The position numbers and the translations under genes are program-made. Of a stretch of DNA of 64,000 nucleotides, positions 24,640 through 33,634 are shown piece after piece. Each line of letters starts with the position of its first letter. Positions within the stretch are counted from its first letter, which is position 1. Source of the stretch: Mariniphaga sp. (GTDB lineage Bacteria > Bacteroidota > Bacteroidia > Bacteroidales > Prolixibacteraceae). Location of the stretch: NCBI GenBank assembly GCA_024636975.1, contig JAGXGA010000061.1:1-64000 (forward strand), read 5' to 3'. The notes beneath the pieces were generated by a model. The model saw only the letters and a list, made by a program, of their open reading frames with translations, had not been told where the DNA came from and ran no database searches.

Positions 24640-25413
24640 ATGACAGCCCTGATTAGTCTGATAATAATTTTTACATTATCGGTATTAATAACCAAAATAG
24701 CTACCGAGGCACTGGTTCATACGGGGCTGTCGAAACAAAGTGCAAAATTCCAGGCACGATCGGCTTTTACAGGAGTAGGATTTACCACCAGCGAAGCCGA
24801 GCATATTGTCAATCATCCGGTTCGGCGAAGAATAATTATGTCACTCATGCTTATAGGAAATGTGGGAATTATTTCAGCCATTGCCTCACTTATGCTCACC
24901 TTTGTTGACAGCAGTAACAGCTTTATGGACAATGCCCTGCGATTGGGAATCATTGCAGCAAGTCTGATTACCCTGTGGCTTTTATCGAAAAGTAAATGGG
25001 TAAATAAAATACTGGTAAAACTCATCAAAAAAGCCTTAAAAAAATTCACAAACCTTAAAATAAGAGACTATGTAGAACTGCTTGATCTGACGGGAGAATA
25101 TGAAATTATTGTAATTGATGTAAGTGAAGACGATTGGATGGCAAGCAAAAAGGTAAATACCCTGCAGCTTTGGGAGGAAGGCATAAACCTCATCGGAATT
25201 AAACGTGATGACGGCAATTACATTGGCACGCCACAACCGGAAACAAAAATTACCGCTGGCGACCAGCTTGTTCTTTACGGTAGAATAAATACACTTAAGA
25301 ATCTGGAAAAAAGGAAGCAGGACTTACAAGGAGATCAGGAACATGATAAAGCAGTTCAGGAGCAAAGCCGTGAAAAAGAAAAGCAACAACAGCAAGATAG
25401 GAATACCGAGTAA
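24640..25413 (+). CDS. Membrane protein with TrkA C-terminal (RCK_C) domain
   Basis: The product is 257 residues. Three transmembrane helices are visible (about 3-25, 62-90 and 98-116). Between the first and second is SKQSAKFQARSAFTGVGFTT, a segment resembling the pore region of Trk/Ktr cation-channel subunits. A TrkA-C domain follows (about 138-230: EYEIIVIDVSEDDWMASKKV, then GDQLVLYGRI), which usually binds a small ligand or cation to gate a transporter. The C-terminal 30 residues are Gln/Lys/Glu-rich. No full TrkH or CPA partner is nearby. It may be a regulator or reduced ion channel; the family is recognised, the function is not. Confidence 0.78.
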   Translation: MTALISLIIIFTLSVLITKIATEALVHTGLSKQSAKFQARSAFTGVGFTTSEAEHIVNHPVRRRIIMSLMLIGNVGIISAIASLMLTFVDSSNSFMDNALRLGIIAASLITLWLLSKSKWVNKILVKLIKKALKKFTNLKIRDYVELLDLTGEYEIIVIDVSEDDWMASKKVNTLQLWEEGINLIGIKRDDGNYIGTPQPETKITAGDQLVLYGRINTLKNLEKRKQDLQGDQEHDKAVQEQSREKEKQQQQDRNTE

Positions 25414-25616
25414 ATCAATTGATCAATTGCGCTATGGTTACAGCAAAAGAAAAACCTAATTTTCCTTTCCAGACCTAAGTAATTGAGCATAAGCCCCTGT
25501 GCATCCAACCTCATTGCCTTATTATTCATGGACCCCTTTCAAAGTGTAATAAAATGGAAGTCAGCCTTGTAAGAAGGTAATAAGGTTTGGGTGAATGGGG
25601 GTGATAACCTTTCTAC

Positions 25617-25853
25617 TAAGTCTTCCCTCGGTATTCTGCCGGACTTCAAAATGAATAACTTTAATCGTAAATTAAACCTTTTTTCAATTGAAGGCAGCTG
25701 CATGATATCGTGAGATTGCTTTTCCGCCAGCTGGTCGGAGCTGCAATTACGTCTACGTGGCGGGGTCAGCATGCGGCGCAACAAGTATCATGATATTATA
25801 TGTAACATTTGCGCCGCAGAAAAAACCTCTCTTAAATAAGTTATATAGTAGGT
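25617..25853. repeat. Dispersed intergenic repeat, copy 1
   Basis: This non-coding stretch matches 30975-31200 in the same orientation over almost its whole length. Shared words include taagtc, gtattctgccg, aataactttaatcgt, gcgtgagattgctt-like (cgtgagattgctt), gtatcatgatat and gtaacattt. Both copies contain a hairpin: here tgcggcgcaa (25772-25781) pairs with ttgcgccgca (25809-25818) around a loop containing tatcatgata. It lies in a 544-bp gene-free gap. Confidence 0.85.
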
Positions 25854-25930
25854 TTAAGAACGGGAAATAAGGTTTATTGGAATGATTAATCGAACTGAAA
25901 AATAATAATGTATTTTCATAACGATTTGAT

Positions 25931-25938
25931 TATCTTTG
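25931..25938 (+). promoter_or_regulatory. Bacteroidota -7 motif upstream of nucleotidyltransferase gene
   Basis: The motif tatctttg fits TAnnTTTG and lies 20-40 bp upstream of the candidate starts at 25958 and 25979. No good -33 element is seen. Confidence 0.38.
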
Positions 25939-25957
25939 GTTAAAATGTAATGAATGA

Positions 25958-26296
25958 ATGAACAGACAGGTTGCAATAATGGATAAAGGAGAGGCTTTAA
26001 AAATTGCTGAACTATATATTGATACCATTAGCAGAAAGTATTCGATGTTGCAATCGTTTCTTTTTGGCTATTTCGCAAAAGGAGATTATAACGAGGATAG
26101 CGATATCGATGTTGCAATATTAATCAATAGTGTGTCGGATATTATTGATGCCCAAATAGATATGATGAAGCTAAGAAGAAAAGTTGATTTGAGAATTGAG
26201 CCTCATCCTTTTAGAATTCAGGATTTCAATAATGAGAACCCCGTTGTTAATGAAATCCTGAAATATGGAATTGAATTGAAAGGCAATAAAAATTAA
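25958..26296 (+). CDS. MNT-type nucleotidyltransferase domain protein
   Basis: The product is 112 residues and consists of a single small nucleotidyltransferase fold. The motif FLFGYFAKGDYNEDSDIDVAIL (about 36-56, shown in part) carries the two catalytic Asp of DSDID; the usual GSxARG is here G-Y-F-A-K-G, with Tyr replacing Ser. A third acidic residue is in VDLRIEP. Such proteins normally act as antitoxins or AMPylating partners of HEPN toxins, but no HEPN gene is next to it; the next gene is convergent. A start at the Met at 25979 is possible. It is probably a lone or displaced half of such a pair. Confidence 0.75.
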   Translation: MNRQVAIMDKGEALKIAELYIDTISRKYSMLQSFLFGYFAKGDYNEDSDIDVAILINSVSDIIDAQIDMMKLRRKVDLRIEPHPFRIQDFNNENPVVNEILKYGIELKGNKN

Positions 26297-26373
26297 ATAC
26301 AATATTATTCTCACCTCAAAACTATACTCCTTCTTAAAATTATTTCAGGCATTAACTCACTGAATTGAAAATT

Positions 26374-26402
26374 CAGACAGTGTAAAATATTCTTACTGTC
26401 TG
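26374..26402 (-). terminator. Hairpin after the GH16 gene
   Basis: Arms cagacagt (26374-26381) and actgtctg (26395-26402) with a 13-base loop lie 3 bp beyond the stop of the leftward GH16 gene. The minus-strand tail after the stem is only moderately T-rich (aattttc), so termination strength is uncertain. Confidence 0.4.
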
Positions 26403-26404
26403 CC

Positions 26405-27223
26405 CTACTCCTCCCGTTCGTATACCTTCACATAATCGATGTAATATTTCTGCGGAAATATGGAATCATCGACTCCCTTTTGTCCTCCCCATCCACCACC
26501 AATGGCCAGGTTAAGAATAAGGTAGTGCGGCTGGTCGAAGGGCCATGTTGCTACACCGTTGTTTTCATTCTCGTAAACCATGTAACGCTCATCATCAATG
26601 AAAAACTCCATCCTGTCGGGGTACCATTCCACAGCATAGGTATAAAAATTATTATACGGCTCATCCACTATAAGCTTATTGCCTTTGGCAGTACCAATGG
26701 CATGGTTATATGCTTTGGTATGGATATTTGCATGCACCACGTCGGGGTCGTAACCCACATTTTCCATGATATCGATTTCACCACAGTCGGGCCAACGGGT
26801 ACCGTTACGAATGCTGTTGCCAAGCATCCATATTGCCGGCCACGTTCCCCTGCCGGTTGGAAGCATTGCCCTTACCTCTACCCTGCCGTACAGGATACTT
26901 TTCTTGCCGTAGGTATGAATACTGGCTGAAGTAATTTCATGTCCCTTCCAGTTGTCTTTGCGGGCTTCAAGTATGAGGTTTCCGTTTTCAACCCGGGCAT
27001 TCTCCCGTCGTTCTTTGGAGTAAAATTGTGCCTCGTTGTTGCGTACATATCCTTCTTCATAACTCCATATCTCAGAATTGGGCAATCCTTCATTATTAAA
27101 ATTGTCTTCCCATACCAGTTTCCATTTTCCTTCTTCTTTTTGCCGTTTGTCAGCCTGGGCATTTTGGAAGATAAGGGGAAAGATAAGTGAAAGGGTTAAA
27201 AAAAAGCTGACAGATTTTTTCAT
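26405..27223 (-). CDS. Secreted glycoside hydrolase family 16 beta-glucanase
   Basis: The product is 272 residues with an N-terminal signal peptide (KKSVSFFLTLSLIFPLIFQ, cleavage near AQA). The single GH16 domain is complete. The catalytic motif GEIDIMEN holds the nucleophile E149, helper D151 and acid/base E154, and Trp residues of the cleft are at WPAIWMLG (about 130-137). The HANIHT and YAVEWYPDRMEFFIDD segments are typical of the laminarinase-like subgroup, so beta-1,3- or mixed-linkage glucans such as laminarin are likely substrates. It has no carbohydrate-binding or T9SS tail domain and no SusCD pair next to it. Confidence 0.92.
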   Translation of the reverse strand: MKKSVSFFLTLSLIFPLIFQNAQADKRQKEEGKWKLVWEDNFNNEGLPNSEIWSYEEGYVRNNEAQFYSKERRENARVENGNLILEARKDNWKGHEITSASIHTYGKKSILYGRVEVRAMLPTGRGTWPAIWMLGNSIRNGTRWPDCGEIDIMENVGYDPDVVHANIHTKAYNHAIGTAKGNKLIVDEPYNNFYTYAVEWYPDRMEFFIDDERYMVYENENNGVATWPFDQPHYLILNLAIGGGWGGQKGVDDSIFPQKYYIDYVKVYEREE

Positions 27224-27437
27224 TCTATTTATTTTTGAAAAGTTGTTGATTCATCGATATCCAAAGATAAAAACTATATTTTATTTTCAAACCCGGTTTT
27301 TATTGTTGTGGCTATGAGACCAGGCGCCTCCACTGACGCAATTTCATTCAGGAAAACGGAAAACAAGTTTCGCGTTATTTCATTTTAAAATATAACTGAA
27401 TTCCGGGCATTTCGAACAGAAGAAACCTTTGAAGTGT

Positions 27438-27445
27438 TACATTTG
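27438..27445 (+). promoter_or_regulatory. Bacteroidota -7 motif upstream of HAD/AEC pair
   Basis: The motif tacatttg fits TAnnTTTG, 16 bp before the ATG at 27462. A -33 TTG at the right distance is not clear. Confidence 0.38.
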
Positions 27446-27461
27446 CTGAAAATCAGAAAAT

Positions 27462-28067
27462 ATGGAGTTACGTGTTCACCCTGATGCCAGGGCCCTTATA
27501 TTCGACCTCGATGGTACATTATCAAATTCATTGCCTGTGCACATCGCCACCTGGAATAAAATTGGTGATTTGTATGGATTTAAGTTCGATCCGCAAATTT
27601 TGATGGAACTAACCGGCAGGCCAACTTTAGAGTTTGCTGAACGCATTGTTGAGCAATACCAGTTGAAAGTGACCCCTGAAGAGATTGTGAAGCTAAAACA
27701 ACAATCGTTTTGGGATTCCTCACAGCTCCTGAAACCTGTGGAAGAAATTATAGCTATTGTAAAAGCATACCATAACAAATTGCCGATGTCAGTTGGCACG
27801 GGGGCAAGCCGCCGGAGTGCAGAAGTTCAGCTGAAAGCCCTTGACATTGCCCGGTATTTCGATTTTATTGTTTCGGCTGAAGATGTTACCAAACATAAAC
27901 CGGAACCCGAAACTTTTTTGGAATGTGCCCGCTTAATGCAAGTGGAACCTGCACTTTGCCAGGTATATGAAGATGGAGATTTAGGAATTTCGGCAGCAAA
28001 AAAAGCAGGCATGATGGTAACCGATGTGCGACCATTTATTAAATATGGAGAATGGATGCATTCCTGA
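27462..28067 (+). CDS. HAD-superfamily phosphatase, beta-phosphoglucomutase-like
   Basis: The product is 201 residues. Motif I is FDLDGTLSNS (D17 and D19 approximately), the helical cap domain follows (about 25-95), motif II is VGTGASRRS, the motif III Lys lies in KHKPEPETF, and motif IV is YEDGDLGISAAKKAG. It has the size and cap of beta-phosphoglucomutase-like and sugar-phosphatase members; the loop after motif I has SLPVH, as in YqaB-type phosphatases. Which sugar phosphate is used cannot be fixed. It overlaps the AEC transporter gene by 16 bp, so the two are translationally coupled. Confidence 0.86.
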   Translation: MELRVHPDARALIFDLDGTLSNSLPVHIATWNKIGDLYGFKFDPQILMELTGRPTLEFAERIVEQYQLKVTPEEIVKLKQQSFWDSSQLLKPVEEIIAIVKAYHNKLPMSVGTGASRRSAEVQLKALDIARYFDFIVSAEDVTKHKPEPETFLECARLMQVEPALCQVYEDGDLGISAAKKAGMMVTDVRPFIKYGEWMHS

Positions 28068-28981
28068 TAGCATTTGAAACAGTTTTACCGCTTTTCCTGG
28101 TTATCTTCATTGGTCTGCTATTTTCAAAGACAGGTGCAGCCAATGTTCACTGGATCGACATTTTAAACAAGTATGCGCTTTGGATTGGTTTTCCGGCCCT
28201 GGTTATTGTTTCCCTCTTGCAGCTTCAGTCGGAATTGAAAATTTACCTGCCATTGATACTTATTAATTCAGCCTATATTGTTGCAGGAATATTTCTGACT
28301 TTTCCCATAGCCAAACTATTCAGGCTTCCGTTAAAAACAAAACAGTCACTTTTCCTGATCCTACCCTTTGGGAATGTGGCTTACCTGGGTATACCTGTTC
28401 TGGAGAATTCTTACGGGGCAGAGATTTTACCTGTTGCCGCAATTATTGCTTCGGTATATGTTTTTTGGATGCTGACACTTGGGCTCCTGATGGTGGAATT
28501 GCATAAAAAAAAGGCTGTACATCCGGGAAAACTGGCAACAGACCTTTTAAAAAACCCTTTATTGCTTTCAGTTTTTATTGGACTTGCAATTGTTTATTTT
28601 CAAATTTCAGTACCGCGCTTTGCAGAGCAGACCTTACGGTTTTTCTCCCAATCGGTAACTGCTGTAGTTTTGTTTTCACTTGGTATTTTCCTGGGATTGC
28701 ATAAAGCAGGCAAACCGGGGGAATGGGTACAGGTAGCACTTCTCTCACTTTTAACCATGATCCTGCTGCCGGCCCTGTTTTACATCATTCTCAAAAATTC
28801 ATCGTTACCAGCTAAGGAATTAAAGGCCACCATCCTTGAAGCCGCCATGCCACTTGGGCTTACTCCTTATGCCCTGTCGGTGCAATACGATCTGGATTCG
28901 AAAATGCTTGCACGTCTTGTGGTCTTCGGTACCGTGATATCTCTGTTAGTAATCCCTCTTTGGATTTTCCTGCTTGGGTAA
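28052..28981 (+). CDS. AEC family transporter
   Basis: The product is 309 residues with about ten transmembrane helices arranged as two five-helix halves, as in the auxin efflux carrier/bile-acid-like fold. The family hallmarks LPFGNVAYLGIPVLE (about 103-117) and EAAMPLGLTPYALS (about 265-278) are present. It exports or imports organic acids in other bacteria; the substrate here is not known. It starts 16 bp inside the HAD phosphatase gene and is likely co-transcribed with it. The length is normal. Confidence 0.88.
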   Translation: MDAFLIAFETVLPLFLVIFIGLLFSKTGAANVHWIDILNKYALWIGFPALVIVSLLQLQSELKIYLPLILINSAYIVAGIFLTFPIAKLFRLPLKTKQSLFLILPFGNVAYLGIPVLENSYGAEILPVAAIIASVYVFWMLTLGLLMVELHKKKAVHPGKLATDLLKNPLLLSVFIGLAIVYFQISVPRFAEQTLRFFSQSVTAVVLFSLGIFLGLHKAGKPGEWVQVALLSLLTMILLPALFYIILKNSSLPAKELKATILEAAMPLGLTPYALSVQYDLDSKMLARLVVFGTVISLLVIPLWIFLLG

Positions 28982-29091
28982 AAACATGTTTTAACCCGAT
29001 CAATATCTTTCCGGAAACTTTGTATTTGCCAACGATTTATATCAGGAAATCAGTCAAAGCTAAAGGCTATGATAAGTGCTAATATGCATTT

Positions 29092-30372
29092 CTAATATGC
29101 AAACAACGGGAAATCCTTCATCAGCCGGTGTACTTCTTCACCTATTGCTTTAAGCATCTTTTCATCTTCAATGTTTGAAATAACATCATCGATAAGTTGC
29201 ACAATCACCGGCATTAAGTCCTCTTTCACTCCCCGGGTGGTAATTGCTGGTGTTCCCACACGCAGTCCCGATGTCTGAAAAGGAGAACGGCTGTCGAACG
29301 GGACCATGTTTTTATTCACTGTTATTTCAGCCTGCACCAGTGTATTTTCAACTTGTTTCCCGGTGATATCCGGAAATTTGGTACGCAGGTCGATAAGCAT
29401 GGAGTGATTGTCGGTTCCGTCGGAAATGACTTTATAACCCAGGTCGATAAAAGCCTGGGCCATTTTTTGAGCATTAACTTTAACCTGCTTCTGGTATTCC
29501 TTAAATTCAGGAGCCAGTGCCTCACCAAAGGCAACGGCTTTGGAAGCAATAACATGTTCCAGCGGACCGCCCTGCTGACCAGGAAATACAGAAGAATCAA
29601 ACAGTGACGACATCATACGTACCGCTCCTTTTTTTGTGGAAATTCCCCAGGGATTTTCAAAATCTTTACCCATAAGAATAATTCCTCCACGAGGGCCACG
29701 TAATGTTTTATGTGTAGTTGAAGTAACCACATGAGCATATTTCACCGGGTTGTCAAGCAATCCTGCGGCAATAAGGCCAGCCGGATGAGCCATATCCACC
29801 ATAAATAAAGCGCCTGCTTTATCGGCAATTTTGCGCATGCGTGCATAATCCCATTCGCGGCTGTAGGCTGAGGCACCGCCGATTATCAGTTTTGGTTTAT
29901 GCTTAAGAGCCAGTTCTTCCATTTCATCGTAATCGACCAACCCGGAATCTTCCTTCACGCGGTAAGCTTTCGGATTGTAAAGGATACCCGAGCTGTTCAC
30001 CGGAGAACCGTGCGAAAGGTGACCGCCATGCGACAGGTCGAGGCCTAAAAAGGTATCACCCGGATTCAGGATAACACTTAATACAGCGGCATTTGCCTGA
30101 GCTCCTGAATGAGGCTGAACGTTTGCCCATTCGGCATCATACAATTCCCTGATCCGGTCGATTGCCAGTTGCTCGGTCATATCAACGAACTGACATCCGC
30201 CATAATATCTGTGCCCGGGGTACCCCTCAGCATACTTATTGGTCATTACCGAACCCATAGCTTCCAGCACCTGGTCGCTTACAAAATTCTCAGAAGCAAT
30301 AAGTTCAATACCACCAAGCTGGCGTTCACGTTCCTTACGAATTATATCGAAAACCTTTGTATCTCTTTTCAT
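29092..30372 (-). CDS. glyA: Serine hydroxymethyltransferase
   Basis: GlyA interconverts serine and glycine with tetrahydrofolate, supplying one-carbon units in the cytoplasm. The 426 residues are full-length. Characteristic motifs are [10 protein letters not shown] (about 22-31), [10 protein letters not shown] (about 50-59), HGGHLSHG (about 118-125), the PLP-lysine segment [14 protein letters not shown] (Lys about 226) and LRVGTPA with TTRG near the C-terminus. The gene is monocistronic, in convergent orientation with the AEC gene. A TAnnTTTG motif lies 27 bp upstream. Confidence 0.97.
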   Translation of the reverse strand: MKRDTKVFDIIRKERERQLGGIELIASENFVSDQVLEAMGSVMTNKYAEGYPGHRYYGGCQFVDMTEQLAIDRIRELYDAEWANVQPHSGAQANAAVLSVILNPGDTFLGLDLSHGGHLSHGSPVNSSGILYNPKAYRVKEDSGLVDYDEMEELALKHKPKLIIGGASAYSREWDYARMRKIADKAGALFMVDMAHPAGLIAAGLLDNPVKYAHVVTSTTHKTLRGPRGGIILMGKDFENPWGISTKKGAVRMMSSLFDSSVFPGQQGGPLEHVIASKAVAFGEALAPEFKEYQKQVKVNAQKMAQAFIDLGYKVISDGTDNHSMLIDLRTKFPDITGKQVENTLVQAEITVNKNMVPFDSRSPFQTSGLRVGTPAITTRGVKEDLMPVIVQLIDDVISNIEDEKMLKAIGEEVHRLMKDFPLFAY

Positions 30373-30398
30373 CTAAGCATAAACTTTGAAATTCAGCC

Positions 30399-30406
30399 CA
30401 AAGGTA
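30399..30406 (-). promoter_or_regulatory. Bacteroidota -7 motif upstream of glyA
   Basis: The minus strand reads tacctttg, matching TAnnTTTG, 27 bp before the glyA ATG. A TTG is present further upstream but about 26 bp away, longer than the usual spacing. Confidence 0.4.
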
Positions 30407-30555
30407 AAATATTTTATAGGAGTGGTTGGAACAAGAACCCCGGAAAAACTCACTATTTTTGAACAATTAATTTTGGATACAGGATTCTGTTTACGAAAAC
30501 ATAACTAAGCGACAAAATTTCTTTCTTTGTTTTACCAGATCAATAAAAGATAATT

Positions 30556-30963
30556 ATGCCAGAACAACAAAATTTTTCTTCAGGACGGCCTTCAATATTA
30601 AGCGCATTATGCGTTTTAACATTCATTGGAAGTACCATCGGCTTTATAGGCTATTTTTTGGCAGCCATCTTTTTTGAACAGCTTTCCGGGTTCATTATTC
30701 AATACTCCTCATGGCATTCAACAGATACAGTGTCGCCGTTATTTTTTACAATTCTGATGGTATTTTATGCCCTTTCTTTGACAGGCGCCATTCGCATGTG
30801 GAAATTGCACCGCGATGGTTACTTATTCTATACTATATCACAGCTGGCAATTTTGTTTGTTCCGGTGATATTGATAAACTGGGCTGCCTTTTCATTTACC
30901 AATTCGATTTTCATTACGGTATTTGTAATTGGGTACGGATTAAACCTGAAGAAGATGAGGTAA
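30556..30963 (+). CDS. Hypothetical four-helix membrane protein
   Basis: The product is 135 residues. Four hydrophobic helices are seen at about 18-40 (CVLTFIGSTIGFIGYFLAA), 62-82, 92-108 and 112-130. A short proline- and serine-containing head precedes them (MPEQQNFSSGRPSIL). The helix loops are short. No family is recognised. It stands alone on the plus strand, divergent from glyA, and is followed by the second copy of the dispersed repeat. Confidence 0.62.
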   Translation: MPEQQNFSSGRPSILSALCVLTFIGSTIGFIGYFLAAIFFEQLSGFIIQYSSWHSTDTVSPLFFTILMVFYALSLTGAIRMWKLHRDGYLFYTISQLAILFVPVILINWAAFSFTNSIFITVFVIGYGLNLKKMR

Positions 30964-30974
30964 GTTTGTGTTAT

Positions 30975-31200
30975 TAAGTCCCCTCTCAGTATTCTGCCGA
31001 ACTTCAAAACGAATAACTTTAATCGTTAATTAAACATTTTTTCAATTAAAAGCTTCTGCATAATAGCGTGAGATTGCTTTGTTGCACGCGCAATGACGGC
31101 TCTGTAGCGGGGGCAGAATGCGGCGTAACATGTATCATGATATAAGAAGTAACATTTCCGCCGCATACAAAACTTACCTCAAAATAGTAATATAGCAGGT
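30975..31200. repeat. Dispersed intergenic repeat, copy 2
   Basis: A match to 25617-25853 in the same orientation. The hairpin is conserved: tgcggcg (31119-31125) pairs with cgccgca (31159-31165), and the loop again contains tgtatcatgata. The two arms differ from copy 1 only in the inner bases. It lies in the 349-bp gap between two plus-strand genes. Confidence 0.85.
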
Positions 31201-31312
31201 ACTTCAATAACTATTCTTTTACCTCTTCTCTGAAATTCTAAAATACCTTAAAAATAAAACAATGTAAGAATAGTGATGTTACTTGAAAGTGAACTCCAAA
31301 TAACATTAAAAC

Positions 31313-32311
31313 ATGAAAAATAAAGTAATTATATTTGAGAAACGACCTGAAGGAATGCCTGACCTTAATTGTTTTCGTCAGGAAGATATTATGGTTCAGG
31401 AACCGGCTGACGGAGAAATTTTATTAAAAACTCATTACATCTCGGTCGATCCTTACCTGCGCGGCCGCATGCGTGAAGGCAAATCATATGCAGCGGCTTT
31501 CAATCCCGGGGAACCAATGCGTTCAGGCATCATAGCAGAAGTAATTGAAACAAACAATTCCGAATACAGGCAAGGGGAATATATAACCGGCATGCTCAAC
31601 TGGGCTGAATACCAGATCAGCAACGGTGAGGGACTTGTAAAGGTAGATCCCGATGTTGCCCCTCTATCTGCCTACCTGGGAATTCTGGGAATGCCTGGCC
31701 TTACAGCATACCTGGGCCTCATGGAAATCGGCCGGCCACAGGATGGAGAAACTCTCGTGGTATCAGGAGCTGCAGGAGCAGTGGGCATTGTAACCGGACA
31801 AATCGGCAAAATATTGGGCTGCAAGGTTGTGGGAATTGCAGGAAGTGATGAAAAAACAGAAATGCTTAAAAAAGATTTTGGCTTTGATGACGCTGTTAAT
31901 TACAAGACCACTTCAAACATCCGCAAGGCAATAGCCGAAAAATGTCCATCAGGAGTAGATGTTTATTTCGATAATGTTGGGGGTGAAATTTCAGACGGCG
32001 TCATGATGAACATCAATAAATTTGCACGTATTATAATTTGCGGCGCCATATCACAGTATAATGAAACACGCATGCCAACCGGTCCGCGTCTGCAATCGGT
32101 ATTGCTTGTTAACAGCGCCCTTATGAAAGGTTTCCTGGTTAATGATTATGCCGGGAAATTTCCACATGCAACAGGTCAGTTAACCCACTGGTTACTTGAA
32201 GGGCAATTAAAAAATAAGGAAACCATTATTGAAGGATTTGAGAACATACCGAAAGCTTTCATAGGTTTATTCACAGGAACCAATAAAGGAAAAATGGTTG
32301 TTAAAGTATAG
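31313..32311 (+). CDS. NADP-dependent oxidoreductase, medium-chain (CurA/PTGR type)
   Basis: The product is 332 residues. It belongs to the zinc-independent medium-chain dehydrogenase/reductases of the leukotriene B4 12-hydroxydehydrogenase group: the N-terminal GroES-like part contains SVDPYLRGRM, and the Rossmann part contains VSGAAGAVGIVTGQIGK (about 149-165) and YFDNVGGEISD. The zinc-ligand Cys/His of alcohol dehydrogenases are absent, as expected. It reduces the double bond of alpha,beta-unsaturated carbonyls with NADPH. It converges on odhB. Confidence 0.9.
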   Translation: MKNKVIIFEKRPEGMPDLNCFRQEDIMVQEPADGEILLKTHYISVDPYLRGRMREGKSYAAAFNPGEPMRSGIIAEVIETNNSEYRQGEYITGMLNWAEYQISNGEGLVKVDPDVAPLSAYLGILGMPGLTAYLGLMEIGRPQDGETLVVSGAAGAVGIVTGQIGKILGCKVVGIAGSDEKTEMLKKDFGFDDAVNYKTTSNIRKAIAEKCPSGVDVYFDNVGGEISDGVMMNINKFARIIICGAISQYNETRMPTGPRLQSVLLVNSALMKGFLVNDYAGKFPHATGQLTHWLLEGQLKNKETIIEGFENIPKAFIGLFTGTNKGKMVVKV

Positions 32312-32335
32312 AGAATGGTATCCTTGTCGAATTCA

Positions 32336-33622
32336 TTATATATCAAGCAATAGTTTTCCGGCATCCTTTCCATCCGTATACATGGTTCCGGGGTTTTCAA
32401 TCATTTCCTTCACCTTCATAAGGAAACCCACAGAATCTTTTCCGTCCACAATCCGGTGGTCGTAGGATAGGGCAACATACATCATAGGGCGAATTACAAC
32501 CTGTCCGTTTAGTGCCACCGGGCGTTCCAATATATTATGCATGCCCAATATGCCCGATTGGGGCGGATTTAATACAGGAGTTGAGAACAGAGAACCAAAT
32601 ACACCTCCGTTGGTAATTGTAAAAGTGCCTCCTGAAAGCTCATCCACTGAAATCTTTTTGGTACGGGCTTTTTCTGCAAGTTCTTTTATTTCAAGTTCTA
32701 TTTGTGGAATTGATTTAATTTCGGCATTTCTTACGATTGGTACCATAAGGCCTTTGGGTGTAGAAACAGCAATTCCGACATCAACGAACCGGGGGGAAAG
32801 GATTTCATCCTCATCCAGCTGGGCATTGACCATGGGATGAGATTTCATAGCTAACGCAACAGCTTTAGTAAAAAAGGACATAAAACCAACCTTTAGTCCA
32901 TGTTTTTCAATAAATTGCTGCTGGTACTTTTTTCTCAGTTCCATCAGGTTTCCCATATCAATTTCATTGAAAGTGGTAAGCATTACTGTTTCATTTTTAA
33001 CAGCCACCAACCGTTCGCTCAATTTACGGCGCAGTGAAGACATGCGGTTGCGATCAATTTCCCGTGAAACCTCACCCGTCTTTTCCGGTTGCTCAGCTTC
33101 AGCAGGTGATTTTAGCGATGCTTCCACTTCTTTTTTGCCGATACGTTTTAAACCATTAATAACATCTTCCACCGAAACCCCGTGTTCTTTCATAAGCTCT
33201 TTGGCAACCGGCGTAACCTTAACCTGGCTGTAGTCAGCAGATTCTTTTACCTGCTCCTTCGCCGGCGCTTCCTTATGCTGTTTAACTTCTTCAACAGGCG
33301 CTTCTTTTTCAACCATTACTGCAGTTTCTTCCTGAATAGAAACCTTTTTATCACTTTTCCCCCCTTCAGGCTTAGCCTGAGGTTTAACACTGCTATCAAT
33401 GGTGCAGATTACAGCCCCTACTTCAATGGTTTCTCCTTCGGTAACTTTTATTGCAATTTTACCAGACTCGCTGGCGACAATAGTTAAAGTAGCCTTATCT
33501 GATTCAATTTCGGCTATTTCCTGGTCTTTTTCTACTACCGTTCCATCTTCGACCAGCCATGTACCTACTTCCACTTCAGTAATGGATTCACCCGGACTGG
33601 GAACTTTTACTTCTACAATCAT
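32336..33622 (-). CDS. odhB: Dihydrolipoyllysine-residue succinyltransferase, E2 of 2-oxoglutarate dehydrogenase
   Basis: E2 transfers the succinyl group from the E1-bound thiamine intermediate through lipoyl-lysine to CoA. The 428 residues comprise one lipoyl domain (about 2-76, lipoylated Lys in ESDKATLT), an Ala/Pro/Lys/Glu-rich linker, an E3-binding domain ([19 protein letters not shown], about 137-155) and a catalytic domain with the terminal [11 protein letters not shown] motif (His and Asp catalytic). It follows odhA by 12 bp and is in the same operon. The E3 gene lpd is not in the window. Confidence 0.96.
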   Translation of the reverse strand: MIVEVKVPSPGESITEVEVGTWLVEDGTVVEKDQEIAEIESDKATLTIVASESGKIAIKVTEGETIEVGAVICTIDSSVKPQAKPEGGKSDKKVSIQEETAVMVEKEAPVEEVKQHKEAPAKEQVKESADYSQVKVTPVAKELMKEHGVSVEDVINGLKRIGKKEVEASLKSPAEAEQPEKTGEVSREIDRNRMSSLRRKLSERLVAVKNETVMLTTFNEIDMGNLMELRKKYQQQFIEKHGLKVGFMSFFTKAVALAMKSHPMVNAQLDEDEILSPRFVDVGIAVSTPKGLMVPIVRNAEIKSIPQIELEIKELAEKARTKKISVDELSGGTFTITNGGVFGSLFSTPVLNPPQSGILGMHNILERPVALNGQVVIRPMMYVALSYDHRIVDGKDSVGFLMKVKEMIENPGTMYTDGKDAGKLLLDI

Positions 33623-33634
33623 ATTTGATTTTTT

